Below are positions 16,098-24,805 of a DNA stretch of 42,251 nt, piece after piece (position 1 is the first letter of the stretch; every line of letters starts with the position of its first letter). Source of the DNA: Clostridium sartagoforme AAU1 (GTDB lineage Bacteria > Bacillota > Clostridia > Clostridiales > Clostridiaceae); contig NZ_ASRV01000037.1 of assembly GCF_000401215.1 (NCBI RefSeq), positions 1 to 42,251 on the forward strand. The letters are read 5' to 3'. The position numbers were made by a program, and so were the translations under genes. The notes beneath the pieces are model-generated. The model saw only the letters and a list, made by a program, of their open reading frames with translations. It was not told where the DNA came from and ran no database searches.

Positions 16098-17825
16098 TTA
16101 ATACCTTTTATTATATTTTACATGTAGAATCTTATGAGCTATATCACTATTAGGATTAATTAGGTAGTCCCTATACAACTCTTTTATCATAGGATTTTCA
16201 TGAGATTTTCTAATTGTTTTTTCTTTGTCTTCCATATAAATAGAATCCATTCTTTTTTTCAATATTTCTCTATTAGATTTAATATAGGGTTGCCCTCCAC
16301 CGTTAATACATCCGCCTAGACATGCCATAACCTCAATAAATTGATATTTTGAATTTCCTGCTTCAATATCTTCCATTATTTTTTTAGCATTTCCAAGGGA
16401 ACTAACTACAGCTATATTAACTTCTACACCATCAAAATCTATCTTAGCTTCTTTAATACCCTCTAAGCCTCTAACAGCTTCAAAATCAACTTTATCTAGA
16501 GTATTACCTGTTATCCATTCATATGAAGTTCTTAGAGCTGCCTCCATAACTCCACCGCTTGTGCCAAATATAGCACCTGCTCCACTTGATGTTCCTAATG
16601 GGTTATCAAAGCTCATATCCTTTAGATTTACTATATCTATTCCAGCTTCTCTTATTAGCTTAGAAAGCTCCCTTGATGTTATTACTAAGTCTACATCCTT
16701 TATTCCCATTGAATCCTTCATTTCTTCTCTATTAGCTTCATACTTTTTAGCTATACATGGCATAATAGATACAACTGCTATATCATCTTTATTTACTCCT
16801 AATTTATTTGGTAAATAGTTTTTGGCAATTGCTCCAAACATCTGTTGTGGAGATTTACAGCTTGAAATAAGTTCAATATTATCACTATAATTATTTTCTG
16901 CAAATCTTATCCATGCTGGACAACAGCTTGTAATAAGAGGTAAATTTTCACCTGAAATAAATCTTTTTAAAAACTCATTTGCTTCTTCCATAATAGTTAA
17001 ATCAGCTGCAAAATCTGTATCAAATACTAAATCAAAGCCTAATAGCTTTAATGCAGCTACTATTTTACCTGTAGATAATTTTCCAGACTCAACTCCAAAT
17101 TCTTCTGCTAATGCATATCTAACTGCTGGCGCTATTTGAACCATAGAATACTTATTGCCATCTAGTATTTCCCAAACCTTATTATGATCAATTTTTTCCC
17201 TCAACGCTCCTGTAGGACAAACGGCTACGCATTGTCCACAATAAGTGCAATTAGTATTTTCTATTCCTTCATTCCAAAAGGTAGAAATATTACTTTCAAA
17301 GCCTCTGTTAGCTACTGTTATGACATTTACTTTTTGAACCTCGTTACATGCAGTAACACATCTTCTACATAATATACATTTTTCTCTATCTCTTACGAAG
17401 CTATCAGAAATATCTAAGTCATATTTATTTCTTTCACCTTCATAATAATTTTCAAATATACCAAGTTCAGAAGCTAAGCTTTGTAATTCACATTTGTTAT
17501 TTTTTTCACATTTAAGACAATCCATAGGGTGATTCGATAATAAAAGTTCAGTTATAGTTCTTCTTGCTTTAATTGCCTTTAAAGAATTAGTCTTAACAGA
17601 CATTCCTTCTCTAATTTCTGTAGCACAAGCAGGTACTAACCCCTCTTTTCCTTCTATTTCAACAAGACATACTCTACAAGTTCCTTTACAGTTTCTTGTT
17701 TTTCCATCTACCATATACATATGACATAAGGTTGGTATATTTATATTTATCTTTTTTGCTGCATCTAAAATACTTGTCCCTTTTTCTACTTCTATATTAA
17801 TATTGTTTACCTTTGCATTCACCAT
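16098..17825 (-). CDS. hydA: [FeFe]-hydrogenase catalytic subunit HydA
   Basis: 575 residues, the size and layout of C. pasteurianum CpI. Domains: plant-type [2Fe-2S] (Cys34, 50, 53, 67), His-Cys3 [4Fe-4S] (HPMDCLKCEKNNKCELQ, 99-115), two [4Fe-4S] (CILCRRCVTAC, CTYCGQCVAVC) and the H-cluster domain. H-cluster cysteines are Cys302 (TSCCPAW), Cys357 (MPCIAKK), Cys502 and Cys506 (ACLGGC). The CpI proton path is intact at a constant offset of two: Cys301, Glu281, Glu284, Ser321, Arg288. Ile and Leu replace the more common Thr and Pro/His after Cys357 and Cys502. With the two NuoF/NuoE-like genes upstream it should form an NAD-linked, possibly electron-bifurcating HydABC complex. Its ATG overlaps the hydB stop. 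Confidence 0.95.
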   Translation of the reverse strand: MVNAKVNNINIEVEKGTSILDAAKKININIPTLCHMYMVDGKTRNCKGTCRVCLVEIEGKEGLVPACATEIREGMSVKTNSLKAIKARRTITELLLSNHPMDCLKCEKNNKCELQSLASELGIFENYYEGERNKYDLDISDSFVRDREKCILCRRCVTACNEVQKVNVITVANRGFESNISTFWNEGIENTNCTYCGQCVAVCPTGALREKIDHNKVWEILDGNKYSMVQIAPAVRYALAEEFGVESGKLSTGKIVAALKLLGFDLVFDTDFAADLTIMEEANEFLKRFISGENLPLITSCCPAWIRFAENNYSDNIELISSCKSPQQMFGAIAKNYLPNKLGVNKDDIAVVSIMPCIAKKYEANREEMKDSMGIKDVDLVITSRELSKLIREAGIDIVNLKDMSFDNPLGTSSGAGAIFGTSGGVMEAALRTSYEWITGNTLDKVDFEAVRGLEGIKEAKIDFDGVEVNIAVVSSLGNAKKIMEDIEAGNSKYQFIEVMACLGGCINGGGQPYIKSNREILKKRMDSIYMEDKEKTIRKSHENPMIKELYRDYLINPNSDIAHKILHVKYNKRY

Positions 17826-19729
17826 TAATTCTCACCTCCCAAGCTAGTTTTAATTATAGCTTTAGTTGGGCATGCTTCAAAGCATAGTCCACATCTTATA
17901 CATTTATCAATTTCTATAAAATGCTTTTCTCTAAGCTTTCCTTTAATAGCTAATACAGGACAAGCTCTTAAGCACTTAGTACATCCAATGCAATCATCTG
18001 TAATATCAAATTTTACTAGCTGTTTACAGACACCAGCCTTGCATTTTTTATTTAAAATATGCTCCTCATATTCTTCTCTAAAAAACTTAATAGTGCTTAA
18101 TACTGGATTTGGTGCGGCTTCGCCTAGTCCACATAAAGATGCATCCTTTACAACTTCGCAAAGTTCTTGTAACTTATTTAAATCTTCTTTTTTTGCTTTT
18201 CCATTAGTTATATTTTCTATTATTTCTAATATTCTTTTATTGCCAATTCTACATGGAGTACATTTTCCACATGACTCATCAACACTAAATTCCAAATAAA
18301 ACTTTGCTATATCTACCATACAATTATCTTCATCCATTACTATCATTCCTCCAGAACCCATCATCGATCCGATAGCTGTTAATGTATCATATTCTATTGG
18401 AAGATATAAATACTCTATAGGAATACAGCCTCCTGAAGGTCCTCCAGTTTGTATTGCCTTTAACTCCTTATCATCTATTAAGCCACCACCAATTTCATAA
18501 ATAATATCTCTTATTGGAATTCCCATAGGTACTTCAACTAACCCTACATTATTTATATTTCCTGCTAAGGCAAATACCTTTGTACCAGTTGATTTTTCTG
18601 CACCAATATTGCTATACCAACTAGCAGTATTGTTAATTATTTGACTAATATTCGCAAAGGTTTCCACATTATTAACACAAGTAGGCTTTTGCCATAATCC
18701 CTTTTCTGAAGTTCTTGGAGGCTTCATAGTTGGTTCTCCTCTTTGGCCTTCAATTGAATGTATTAAAGCAGTTGCTTCTCCACATACAAAAGCTCCAGCA
18801 CCATACTTAATTTCAATATCAAAATTAAATCCTGTATTTAATATATTTTCTCCTAATAAACCAATTTCCCTAGCTTGGCCAATTGCTATTTTCAATCTAT
18901 GAACTGCTAATGGATATTCTGCTCTAATATAAATATATCCCTTACTTGCCCCTATAGCATATCCACAAATAGCCATTGCTTCTAATACACAATTTGGATT
19001 TCCTTCTAATATAGCTCTATCCATAAAAGCTCCTGGATCGCCTTCATCAGCATTACAAATTACATATTTTACATCACCTTTTGCTCTTCTTGCAGCTTCC
19101 CACTTTCTACCTGTTGGAAATCCTCCGCCTCCTCGGCCTCTAAGTCCTGATTCACTAATTTCCTTTATAACATCTTCTTGTGTCATAGTTGTTAATACTT
19201 TTCCTAACGCTGTATAAGCTCCTATCCCTAAAGCTTCTTCCATATTTTCTGGATCTATAACTCCACAGTTTTTTAGTGCTATTTTTACTTGCTTTTTATA
19301 AAAAGGAATATCTTCTTTTACTTTTATTCTTTCTTTTGTTTCTTTATCTTCATAAAGTAATCTCTCAACTACTCTTCCCTCTAAAATATGACTTTCTATT
19401 ATTTCTTTAACGTCCTCTTCTGTTACCTTTATATAAAATACCTTATCTGGCATAATTTCTATTACTGGGCCTTTTGCACAAAATCCAAAGCATCCAGTCA
19501 TTATTACTTTAATTTCATCTTTTAAATTTAGCCTATCTATTTCTTCATTGAAAGCTCTGCTAATATTATCAGCATTTGAAGCTTTACATCCTGGTCCTCC
19601 ACAAATTAATATATGTCTTTCTTTTATTTCACCATTATTATATTTTTCAGGATTCTCTCTAACCTCTATATTCTTTTTAAATTCTTGAACTCTTTCTAAT
19701 AAATCATTGTAATTATTTATTCTCTCCAT
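17825..19729 (-). CDS. hydB: NuoF-like flavoprotein subunit HydB
   Basis: 634 residues. An N-terminal thioredoxin-like [2Fe-2S] domain (HILICGGPGCKASN, then GCFGFCAKGP) is followed by the NuoF core: NADH site GLRGRGGGGFPTGRKWE, FMN region YGAGAFVCGEATAL with SIEGQRGEPTMKPP, and the [4Fe-4S] site ESCGKCTPCRIG. Two C-terminal [4Fe-4S] ferredoxin motifs (CIGCTKCLRACP, CIRCGLCFEACP) complete it. The layout is that of HydB of Thermotoga-type bifurcating hydrogenases, which transfers electrons between NADH and the ferredoxin/HydA branch. It lies between hydC (1-base gap) and hydA (1-base overlap), so the complex is translated as a unit. Confidence 0.94.
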   Translation of the reverse strand: MERINNYNDLLERVQEFKKNIEVRENPEKYNNGEIKERHILICGGPGCKASNADNISRAFNEEIDRLNLKDEIKVIMTGCFGFCAKGPVIEIMPDKVFYIKVTEEDVKEIIESHILEGRVVERLLYEDKETKERIKVKEDIPFYKKQVKIALKNCGVIDPENMEEALGIGAYTALGKVLTTMTQEDVIKEISESGLRGRGGGGFPTGRKWEAARRAKGDVKYVICNADEGDPGAFMDRAILEGNPNCVLEAMAICGYAIGASKGYIYIRAEYPLAVHRLKIAIGQAREIGLLGENILNTGFNFDIEIKYGAGAFVCGEATALIHSIEGQRGEPTMKPPRTSEKGLWQKPTCVNNVETFANISQIINNTASWYSNIGAEKSTGTKVFALAGNINNVGLVEVPMGIPIRDIIYEIGGGLIDDKELKAIQTGGPSGGCIPIEYLYLPIEYDTLTAIGSMMGSGGMIVMDEDNCMVDIAKFYLEFSVDESCGKCTPCRIGNKRILEIIENITNGKAKKEDLNKLQELCEVVKDASLCGLGEAAPNPVLSTIKFFREEYEEHILNKKCKAGVCKQLVKFDITDDCIGCTKCLRACPVLAIKGKLREKHFIEIDKCIRCGLCFEACPTKAIIKTSLGGEN

Positions 19730-19730
19730 A

Positions 19731-20207
19731 TTAACCTTGCTCCCTTAGATTATTTATTAATTCATTTACTTGAGGTTTAGTAAAATATCCATAAACTTTA
19801 TCATTTACAAGCACTACTGGTGCAATAGCACATGATCCGACACATCTTAAAGTATCTAAAGTAAATAATCCATCTTTGGTAGTTTCGCCTTCTTTTATGC
19901 CTAATATCTTTTTAAAATCCTCTAATATATCACAAGCTCCTCTTACAAAACAAGCAGTTCCTGTACATATACTTATTACATATTTGCCCTTTGGTTCAGT
20001 TGAAAAGTAGGAATAAAATGTTACTACACCATATACTTTAGATGCTGGTATATTTAACATTGAAGCAATATACTCCTGGACTTCTCTTCCTAAATATCCA
20101 TATAAACCTTGTGCATGATGAAGTACCGCAATCAAAGAACTTTCATCATCATTCCCATTCTGGATAAATAATTCTAACTCCTTAAATTTACCACATGTAT
20201 TTCTCAA
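19731..20207 (-). CDS. hydC: NuoE-like [2Fe-2S] subunit HydC (TTG start)
   Basis: 158 residues. Thioredoxin-like ferredoxin fold with the four cluster cysteines in CTGTACFVRGAC and CVGSCAIAP, and the preceding helix ALYHA-like AVLHHAQGLYGYLG. It relays electrons within the NADH dehydrogenase module. The frame is open to a TTG at 20249, but no ribosome binding site is found there; GGGGAG lies 5 bases before a TTG at 20205-20207, giving the expected N-terminus for NuoE-like proteins. It is the first gene of the operon; I found no convincing -35/-10 pair or Rex operator upstream. Confidence 0.92.
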   Translation of the reverse strand: MRNTCGKFKELELFIQNGNDDESSLIAVLHHAQGLYGYLGREVQEYIASMLNIPASKVYGVVTFYSYFSTEPKGKYVISICTGTACFVRGACDILEDFKKILGIKEGETTKDGLFTLDTLRCVGSCAIAPVVLVNDKVYGYFTKPQVNELINNLREQG

Positions 20208-20361
20208 ACTATCTCCCCGTATCTTTTTCTTAATATTATAAATTTTCAAAATATTTTAATAATTAAATGGTATCATATTTCTATTTATTTTGAAATATGT
20301 AAAAATTTATATATTCACTTTATTTATTTAATATTATGTTTGATCATTATTTCTACATAAA

Positions 20362-20411
20362 ATAAAAGAGTTATATTCTATATAATATTTATTAGAATGT
20401 AACTCTTTTAT
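20362..20411 (-). terminator. Terminator after luxS
   Basis: ATAAAAGAGTTATATTCTA and TAGAATGTAACTCTTTTAT form a 19-bp stem with one G-U/A-C difference and a 12-base loop; TTTATTTTATG follows on the minus strand. It lies about 45 bases past the luxS stop. Confidence 0.75.
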
Positions 20412-20457
20412 GTATAATTTTTATTTTTGTTATTAAAATTTAATTATTAATTTTCTT

Positions 20458-20916
20458 TTATTCTTCGCCATAAATATTTAATGAAAAACCAGATTTCAAT
20501 GCTTCTTTAGTATATTCTTTTGCTCCAAATAATGATAAATCCTTATAGTTTCCACATTGAATTTCATTAGCTGCTGGTATTTCTTTTGCATTCAAAATTT
20601 CTTTTAATGAAAATTCCAATTCACTCTTTATTTCATAAGGTTCTATATCTCCCCAAATAGTCAAATAAAATCCTGTTCTACATCCCATTGGTGATAAATC
20701 TATTATTCCTTCTAATCTTCCTCTTAATTCATGAGCTAGAAGATGTTCTAATCCATGCATTGCTGCTGTACCAAAAGCTTCTTTGTTAGGTTGTAAAAAT
20801 CTAATATCAAATTTAGTTACCTTATCTCCTTTTTCCCCTGTTAATAAACAACACTTTCTAATATAAGGAGCTTTAACTATTCTATGATCTAATTCAAAAC
20901 TTTCTACCTTTTCCAT
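20458..20916 (-). CDS. luxS: LuxS, S-ribosylhomocysteine lyase
   Basis: 152 residues. The metal ligands are His54 and His58 in MHGLEHLLAHE and Cys121 in EIQCGNYKD; Glu57 and Cys79 (GCRTGFYL) are the catalytic acid/base and nucleophile-type residues. It cleaves S-ribosylhomocysteine to homocysteine and DPD, the precursor of AI-2, in the activated methyl cycle. GGAGG precedes the ATG by 7 bases. It follows metF by 56 bases without a terminator or clear promoter, so it probably shares the upstream SAM riboswitch and returns homocysteine to the same pathway that metF supplies with methyl groups. Confidence 0.96.
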   Translation of the reverse strand: MEKVESFELDHRIVKAPYIRKCCLLTGEKGDKVTKFDIRFLQPNKEAFGTAAMHGLEHLLAHELRGRLEGIIDLSPMGCRTGFYLTIWGDIEPYEIKSELEFSLKEILNAKEIPAANEIQCGNYKDLSLFGAKEYTKEALKSGFSLNIYGEE

Positions 20917-20972
20917 ATTTCATCCTCCATATAGATATTTAACTTTTTTATTTAGTATCATATATATATTAA

Positions 20973-21866
20973 CTAATTTATTACTTTTTCACAATTATTA
21001 ATAGTATCCAATATAGAAAATATATTTGTACTTATTCTCTTAGCAACATATGCATTATTCATTGTATATAAATGGACTCCATCAACACCACTTGATATTA
21101 AATCTATTATTTGCTCAATAGCATATGCGATTCCTGCATCTCTTAAGGCTTCTGGATTATATTCGTATTTATTCATTATTTTGATGAACTTTTTAGGTAG
21201 TTTAGCTCCACATAACGATACAATCCTTTTTATTTGTTTAGTATTAATAACAGGCATTATTCCTGCTTGTATTGGAATATCTATATTGTACTCATTAGTT
21301 TTATCTAAGAAATTATAAAAATACTCGTTATCAAAAAACAGTTGAGATATTAAATGCGTTGCTCCTGAATCTTGCTTTTTCTTCAAAATTTTAAATTCTG
21401 TATCTAAATCTACAGTATTTAAATGCCCTTCTGGATAACAAGCTCCCACTATATTAAAATCATTTCTTTTCTTAATGTGACTTATAAGATCACTTGCATA
21501 ATTAAATTCACTAATTCCATCATAATTACTTGGAATATCTCCCCTTAATGCCAATATATTTTCTATTCCTGATTCCTTTAAATTATTTAGTATATAATCA
21601 ACTTGAGTTTTAGTTGAATTTATACAAGTTAAATGCGCTAAAGCCTCTATACCATATTTCTTTTTTACTACTGAAGAAATTTCACATGTCATATTCTTTG
21701 ATAAACTCCCACCTGCCCCATAAGTTACACTAATAAAATCTGGCTTTAGATCTTTTAATTCCTCTAAGGTATTGTAAATTATATCGATTTTTGATTCTTG
21801 CTTTGGTGGAAATATCTCAAAAGAAAAAACCACCTCTTTTTCATTAAATAAATTCTTAATATTCAT
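20973..21866 (-). CDS. metF: MetF, 5,10-methylenetetrahydrofolate reductase
   Basis: 297 residues, a complete TIM-barrel MTHFR. Family features are the N-terminal FSFEIFPPKQESK with the catalytic Glu, DFISVTYGAGGS, LALRGDIP, the HLISQLFFDNEYFYNFLD strand and IQAGIMPVIN. It makes 5-methyltetrahydrofolate for methionine synthesis. GGGGGG precedes the ATG by about 6 bases. A SAM-I riboswitch with its own terminator lies 184 to 359 bases upstream on the same strand, so expression should rise when S-adenosylmethionine is low. The 180 bases between the riboswitch terminator and the ATG hold no other gene. Confidence 0.95.
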   Translation of the reverse strand: MNIKNLFNEKEVVFSFEIFPPKQESKIDIIYNTLEELKDLKPDFISVTYGAGGSLSKNMTCEISSVVKKKYGIEALAHLTCINSTKTQVDYILNNLKESGIENILALRGDIPSNYDGISEFNYASDLISHIKKRNDFNIVGACYPEGHLNTVDLDTEFKILKKKQDSGATHLISQLFFDNEYFYNFLDKTNEYNIDIPIQAGIMPVINTKQIKRIVSLCGAKLPKKFIKIMNKYEYNPEALRDAGIAYAIEQIIDLISSGVDGVHLYTMNNAYVAKRISTNIFSILDTINNCEKVIN

Positions 21867-22049
21867 ATTTTCCCCCCATTTTATTGCTTAAATATTTTAA
21901 CAAAAGCGCAAAACACTTTTTAAGTTCACAGTTTACAAGGCATAATTCACAGTTGTTTATTTAGTGAATACTTGATAAGAAGTAGTGAAAATTATAGGAA
22001 TAATTCACCAAAATTAAGTTTTAAAAACTATTATAATTTTTTAGACAAT

Positions 22050-22225
22050 AAAAAATACCCAAAGATAACACTTGGGTATTAATATATTGCCTATAAATTA
22101 CCCTTATCTAACAGGAATTAGCACCACACAATAGAAATATATAAATTAAAATCACTTATTACATTTCACCTTTGTAGGTTGCCGGGTTTCTCAGGGCCAG
22201 TCCCTCCACCACTCTTGATAAAGTC
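22050..22225 (-). promoter_or_regulatory. SAM-I (S-box) riboswitch with terminator, upstream of metF
   Basis: The minus-strand leader carries the S-box core almost unchanged: TTATCAAGAGTGGTGGAGGG, ACTGGCCCTGAGAAACCCGG, CAACC, and the distal GGTGCTAATTCC followed by GATAAG closing P1 (aptamer about 22098-22225). It ends in a terminator, AATACCCAAG paired with CTTTGGGTATT and then TTTTTATTG (22050-22080). When S-adenosylmethionine is bound the terminator forms. The 436-base gene-free stretch 21867-22302 holds this element and its promoter; 21867-22049 has no gene that I can see. Confidence 0.95.
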
Positions 22226-22244
22226 TTAGTATATTCTTTTTATA

Positions 22245-22273
22245 ATTATAAAGTATTTTATATCTTGTGTAAA
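22245..22273 (-). promoter_or_regulatory. Promoter of the S-box-metF-luxS unit
   Basis: On the minus strand TTTACA (complement 22268-22273) and TATAAT (22245-22250) are separated by exactly 17 bases. The predicted start is about 12 bases before the riboswitch P1 helix. Confidence 0.8.
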
Positions 22274-22302
22274 TAATACTATTAATTAAATATGGCTAAT
22301 CT

Positions 22303-22830
22303 TTAGTTATCATCTTTAAACATAGCCATAATTATTTCATCATAATATCTTCCATTTCTATATATCTCTTTTTTTAATATTCCTTCTTCTTTAAATCCAA
22401 CCTTCTTATAACATGCTATTGCTCTATTATTAAATGAAAATACATTAAGTTTTATTTTATTCATGTTAACTTCTTCAAAAATAAACTTGATTAGTACTTT
22501 TAGTGCATCACTTCCATATCCCTTGCCCCAATATTCTTTATCTCCAATCATTATTCCCACTACACAAGTTCTATTTTTTACATCACATTCATTAATACTG
22601 CATCCGCCTATATATTTTCCAGTTTTTAAATCCTCAATTGCAAAATCATAAGTAAAATCCGTATTTGCTTTTCTACTTCTTACCCACTCTTCTTCTTGCC
22701 ATTTAGTCATAGGAAATGGGATTGCAGAGTCCATAAGTTTTTTTACTTCTTCATCATTTATATATACTGTTGCCTTTTCTATATCTTCTTCCTTATATGC
22801 TCTTAGTTTTACTAACTGACCACTGTACAT
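22303..22830 (-). CDS. GNAT acetyltransferase, RimJ/RimL type
   Basis: 175 residues. The acetyltransferase_3 layout is clear: N-terminal GQLVKLRAYKEEDIE, central GGCSINECDVKNRTCVVGIMIG, the acetyl-CoA motif GDKEYWGKGYGSDALKVLIKF and the C-terminal NRAIACYKKVGFKEEGILKKEIYRNGRY (here cited in overlapping parts: NRAIACYKKVGF, EGILKKEIYRNG). Such enzymes acetylate ribosomal protein N-termini, spermidine-like amines or antibiotics; the substrate is not evident. It lies upstream of the metF promoter on the same strand with no terminator obvious between them, but the strong promoter at 22245-22273 makes metF independent. Confidence 0.88.
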   Translation of the reverse strand: MYSGQLVKLRAYKEEDIEKATVYINDEEVKKLMDSAIPFPMTKWQEEEWVRSRKANTDFTYDFAIEDLKTGKYIGGCSINECDVKNRTCVVGIMIGDKEYWGKGYGSDALKVLIKFIFEEVNMNKIKLNVFSFNNRAIACYKKVGFKEEGILKKEIYRNGRYYDEIIMAMFKDDN

Positions 22831-22855
22831 AATAACCCCCCTTTATATTAATTAG

Positions 22856-23021
22856 TTCAGAATGCACAATTCGATGTTCACAGTTTTTTGGTAAAGTACA
22901 CAGGTATCAAGAAACAAGTTGTGATGTAAATTGAGAAGCAATCTATATAACAACTTGTATCCGTTAACTGTTACCTGTCCTATTACTGTTACCTATAACA
23001 TAGAAACATCCGTGCACTGAA
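22856..23021. repeat. Inverted-repeat element C, single copy
   Basis: Ends TTCAGAATGCAC and GTGCACTGAA are inverted copies (two-base gap), and an inner pair ACAGGTATCAAGAAACAAGT / ACTTGTATCC...GTTACCTGT is also inverted. The direct repeat ACTGTTACCT occurs twice with an 18-base period (about 22967 and 22985). No reading frame. It lies between the TagO-like gene's end and the GNAT gene's start and is unrelated in sequence to families P and M. Confidence 0.55.
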
Positions 23022-23028
23022 ATAAATA

Positions 23029-23982
23029 TTAATTCTTAATTAAAAGTAATACTATCGAAATTATACTAAAAGCTAAGCTAACCATATTTATATATGTTAC
23101 AACTTGCTTTGGAGTAAATCCCTTTGCTTCTAATCTATAATGTATTTGACTTCTATCTGCTTGATACACAGGTTTTCCATCTAAAAACCTTTTTATTATA
23201 ACAAATATATTATCAAAAATAGGTATTGCAAGAGCTAAAATAGGTATAAATAAACTCATTAGAGTAGCTTGTTTAAAAGCTCCATCTAAAGCTATTATAC
23301 TTAAGATAAACCCTAAAAAATTAGCTCCTGAATCTCCCATAAAAACCTTTGCTGGATATTTATTGTACATTAAAAAGCCCAGTGTTACTCCTGATACTAT
23401 TAATGACATACTAATTGATTCACTTTGCTTTAATATTATGGCTGCTCCTGCAAAAGTTATAGATGATATCAAAGACAATCCCCCTGCTAAGCCATCCATA
23501 CCATCAGACCAATTTATAACCGTTGTTACGCCAAAGATCCATGTCATAGTTAGTATAAATTGTAGTACTCCTGATAATTGTATGTAAATTCCTGTAAATG
23601 GATTTGTAAATCCTCTAAACACTATTCCAGATTTAAAAACTATAAATGCCGCTAATAATTGAATTATTAACCTTGGGTATATAGGGAACTCTTTTCCTCT
23701 AGTCTTAAAAGTATCATCTATTAAACCTATTGCTAATATTAATAAAGCACCTGCAAATATCCATAACTTTTCATCTATTGCTGTATATCTATTAATAAAA
23801 AAATATACTATAAAGAAGCTTATAAACATAGATAAGCCACCACAAAGTGGAATTTCTCTTCCATGCTTTTTTCTTTTAGTTGGTTTATCTGTAAAACTAT
23901 ATTTAAAAGATACTTTAATTAAAATTGGTGTTATTAAATATACTATCAAAAAAGATAATATAAAGGATATTGCATATATCAT
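23029..23982 (-). CDS. TagO/WecA-like undecaprenyl-phosphate sugar-1-phosphate transferase
   Basis: 317 residues, about ten membrane helices. MraY/WecA superfamily motifs: LIDDTFKTRGKEF (DD motif), NWSDGMDGLAGGLS, FMGDSGANFLGF and the cytoplasmic loop DRSQIHYRLEAKG that replaces the HHH-type motif of WecA/TagO. It probably transfers GlcNAc-1-phosphate or a related sugar phosphate to undecaprenyl phosphate, starting wall teichoic acid or another surface glycan. It is too short and lacks the signature to be MraY itself. AAGGAG precedes the ATG by 8 bases. No glycan genes adjoin it. Confidence 0.9.
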   Translation of the reverse strand: MIYAISFILSFLIVYLITPILIKVSFKYSFTDKPTKRKKHGREIPLCGGLSMFISFFIVYFFINRYTAIDEKLWIFAGALLILAIGLIDDTFKTRGKEFPIYPRLIIQLLAAFIVFKSGIVFRGFTNPFTGIYIQLSGVLQFILTMTWIFGVTTVINWSDGMDGLAGGLSLISSITFAGAAIILKQSESISMSLIVSGVTLGFLMYNKYPAKVFMGDSGANFLGFILSIIALDGAFKQATLMSLFIPILALAIPIFDNIFVIIKRFLDGKPVYQADRSQIHYRLEAKGFTPKQVVTYINMVSLAFSIISIVLLLIKN

Positions 23983-24134
23983 AATTTTCTCCTTGATTTC
24001 TCACGTCTATCATTCATTAAGTTACTAAAATTCATTACTTTATTATACTATTAATAGGCATATTTATCAATTACAAAACTGTTACGTTTATTATGTAATT
24101 AAACAACATATAATGTAGCTTATATATGTAAACA

Positions 24135-24168
24135 AAATTAAGGAGATGTTTTCACATCTCCTTAATTT
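24135..24168 (-). terminator. Terminator of the V-type ATPase operon
   Basis: AAATTAAGGAGATG and CATCTCCTTAATTT form a perfect 14-bp stem around a 6-base loop, and the minus strand continues with TTTG. The atpD stop codon lies inside the stem. Confidence 0.85.
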
Positions 24169-24803
24169 CTTGCTTCTATCATATCTTTAACTTTCATAAG
24201 TCTAGTTAAAGCTCCTCTTTCATTTTCATCCAGCTTCATTCTTATATATTTTATAGTTTCTTGTAATGAAGGAATGGTCATATATTCAAGAGCATTAACC
24301 CTTCTTCTTGTCTTTTCTATTTCATCTGCCATAAGCTGAGTTGATTTTTCTACTTCTGCAAGTTCTAATAACTTTGGTAATATTTTATATAGCTTAGCTA
24401 TTGAATCATCTAATTCAGATGATGTACTTGCAAAACCGTATGGAAATATACTTCCTTCATCTCCCTCAAGCTGTCTATGGAATTTCATCTCTGGAACATT
24501 AACACTCATTATATTTTTAGTTCCTACTTCAACAGATATACTCTCTTTTGGATAAGCTACTGCTTCTTCTAAAAATTCTGAGCTCATAACAGCTCTAGCC
24601 ATAACAAAATCTTTAAGAGAACCTTGTAATTCTTCTTCTACAGATTTTCTTAATTCATTATTGTATTTGACAAGATTAACGAATTGCCTCATAAGCTCAT
24701 CTTGTTTATCCTTTAAAAGTTTATGTCCTCTTGTAGCTGTAGCTAATCTTTTTTTCAGCTTAGACATCTCCATTCTAGTAGGATTTACATTTAATCTTGC
24801 CAT
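24162..24803 (-). CDS. atpD: V-type ATP synthase subunit D
   Basis: 213 residues, two long coiled-coil helices at the N- and C-termini ([30 protein letters not shown] split by a small middle domain, and [24 protein letters not shown]; quoted in part). It is the central rotor shaft that connects the A3B3 head to the membrane ring. Last gene of the operon, 2 bases after atp[14 protein letters not shown] is the canonical start. Confidence 0.95.
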   Translation of the reverse strand: MARLNVNPTRMEMSKLKKRLATATRGHKLLKDKQDELMRQFVNLVKYNNELRKSVEEELQGSLKDFVMARAVMSSEFLEEAVAYPKESISVEVGTKNIMSVNVPEMKFHRQLEGDEGSIFPYGFASTSSELDDSIAKLYKILPKLLELAEVEKSTQLMADEIEKTRRRVNALEYMTIPSLQETIKYIRMKLDENERGALTRLMKVKDMIEARN

Positions 24804-24805
24804 GG

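Noticed and set aside
16561..18299. Several plus-strand open frames of 60-103 codons inside the hydrogenase operon
   Set aside because: They are antisense shadows of conserved hydA/hydB sequence without ribosome binding sites or recognisable products.
20208..20361. Rex operator or strong promoter before hydC
   Set aside because: I looked for TTGTTAA-N4-TTAACAA and for a -35/-10 pair with 16-18 spacing and found no convincing match.
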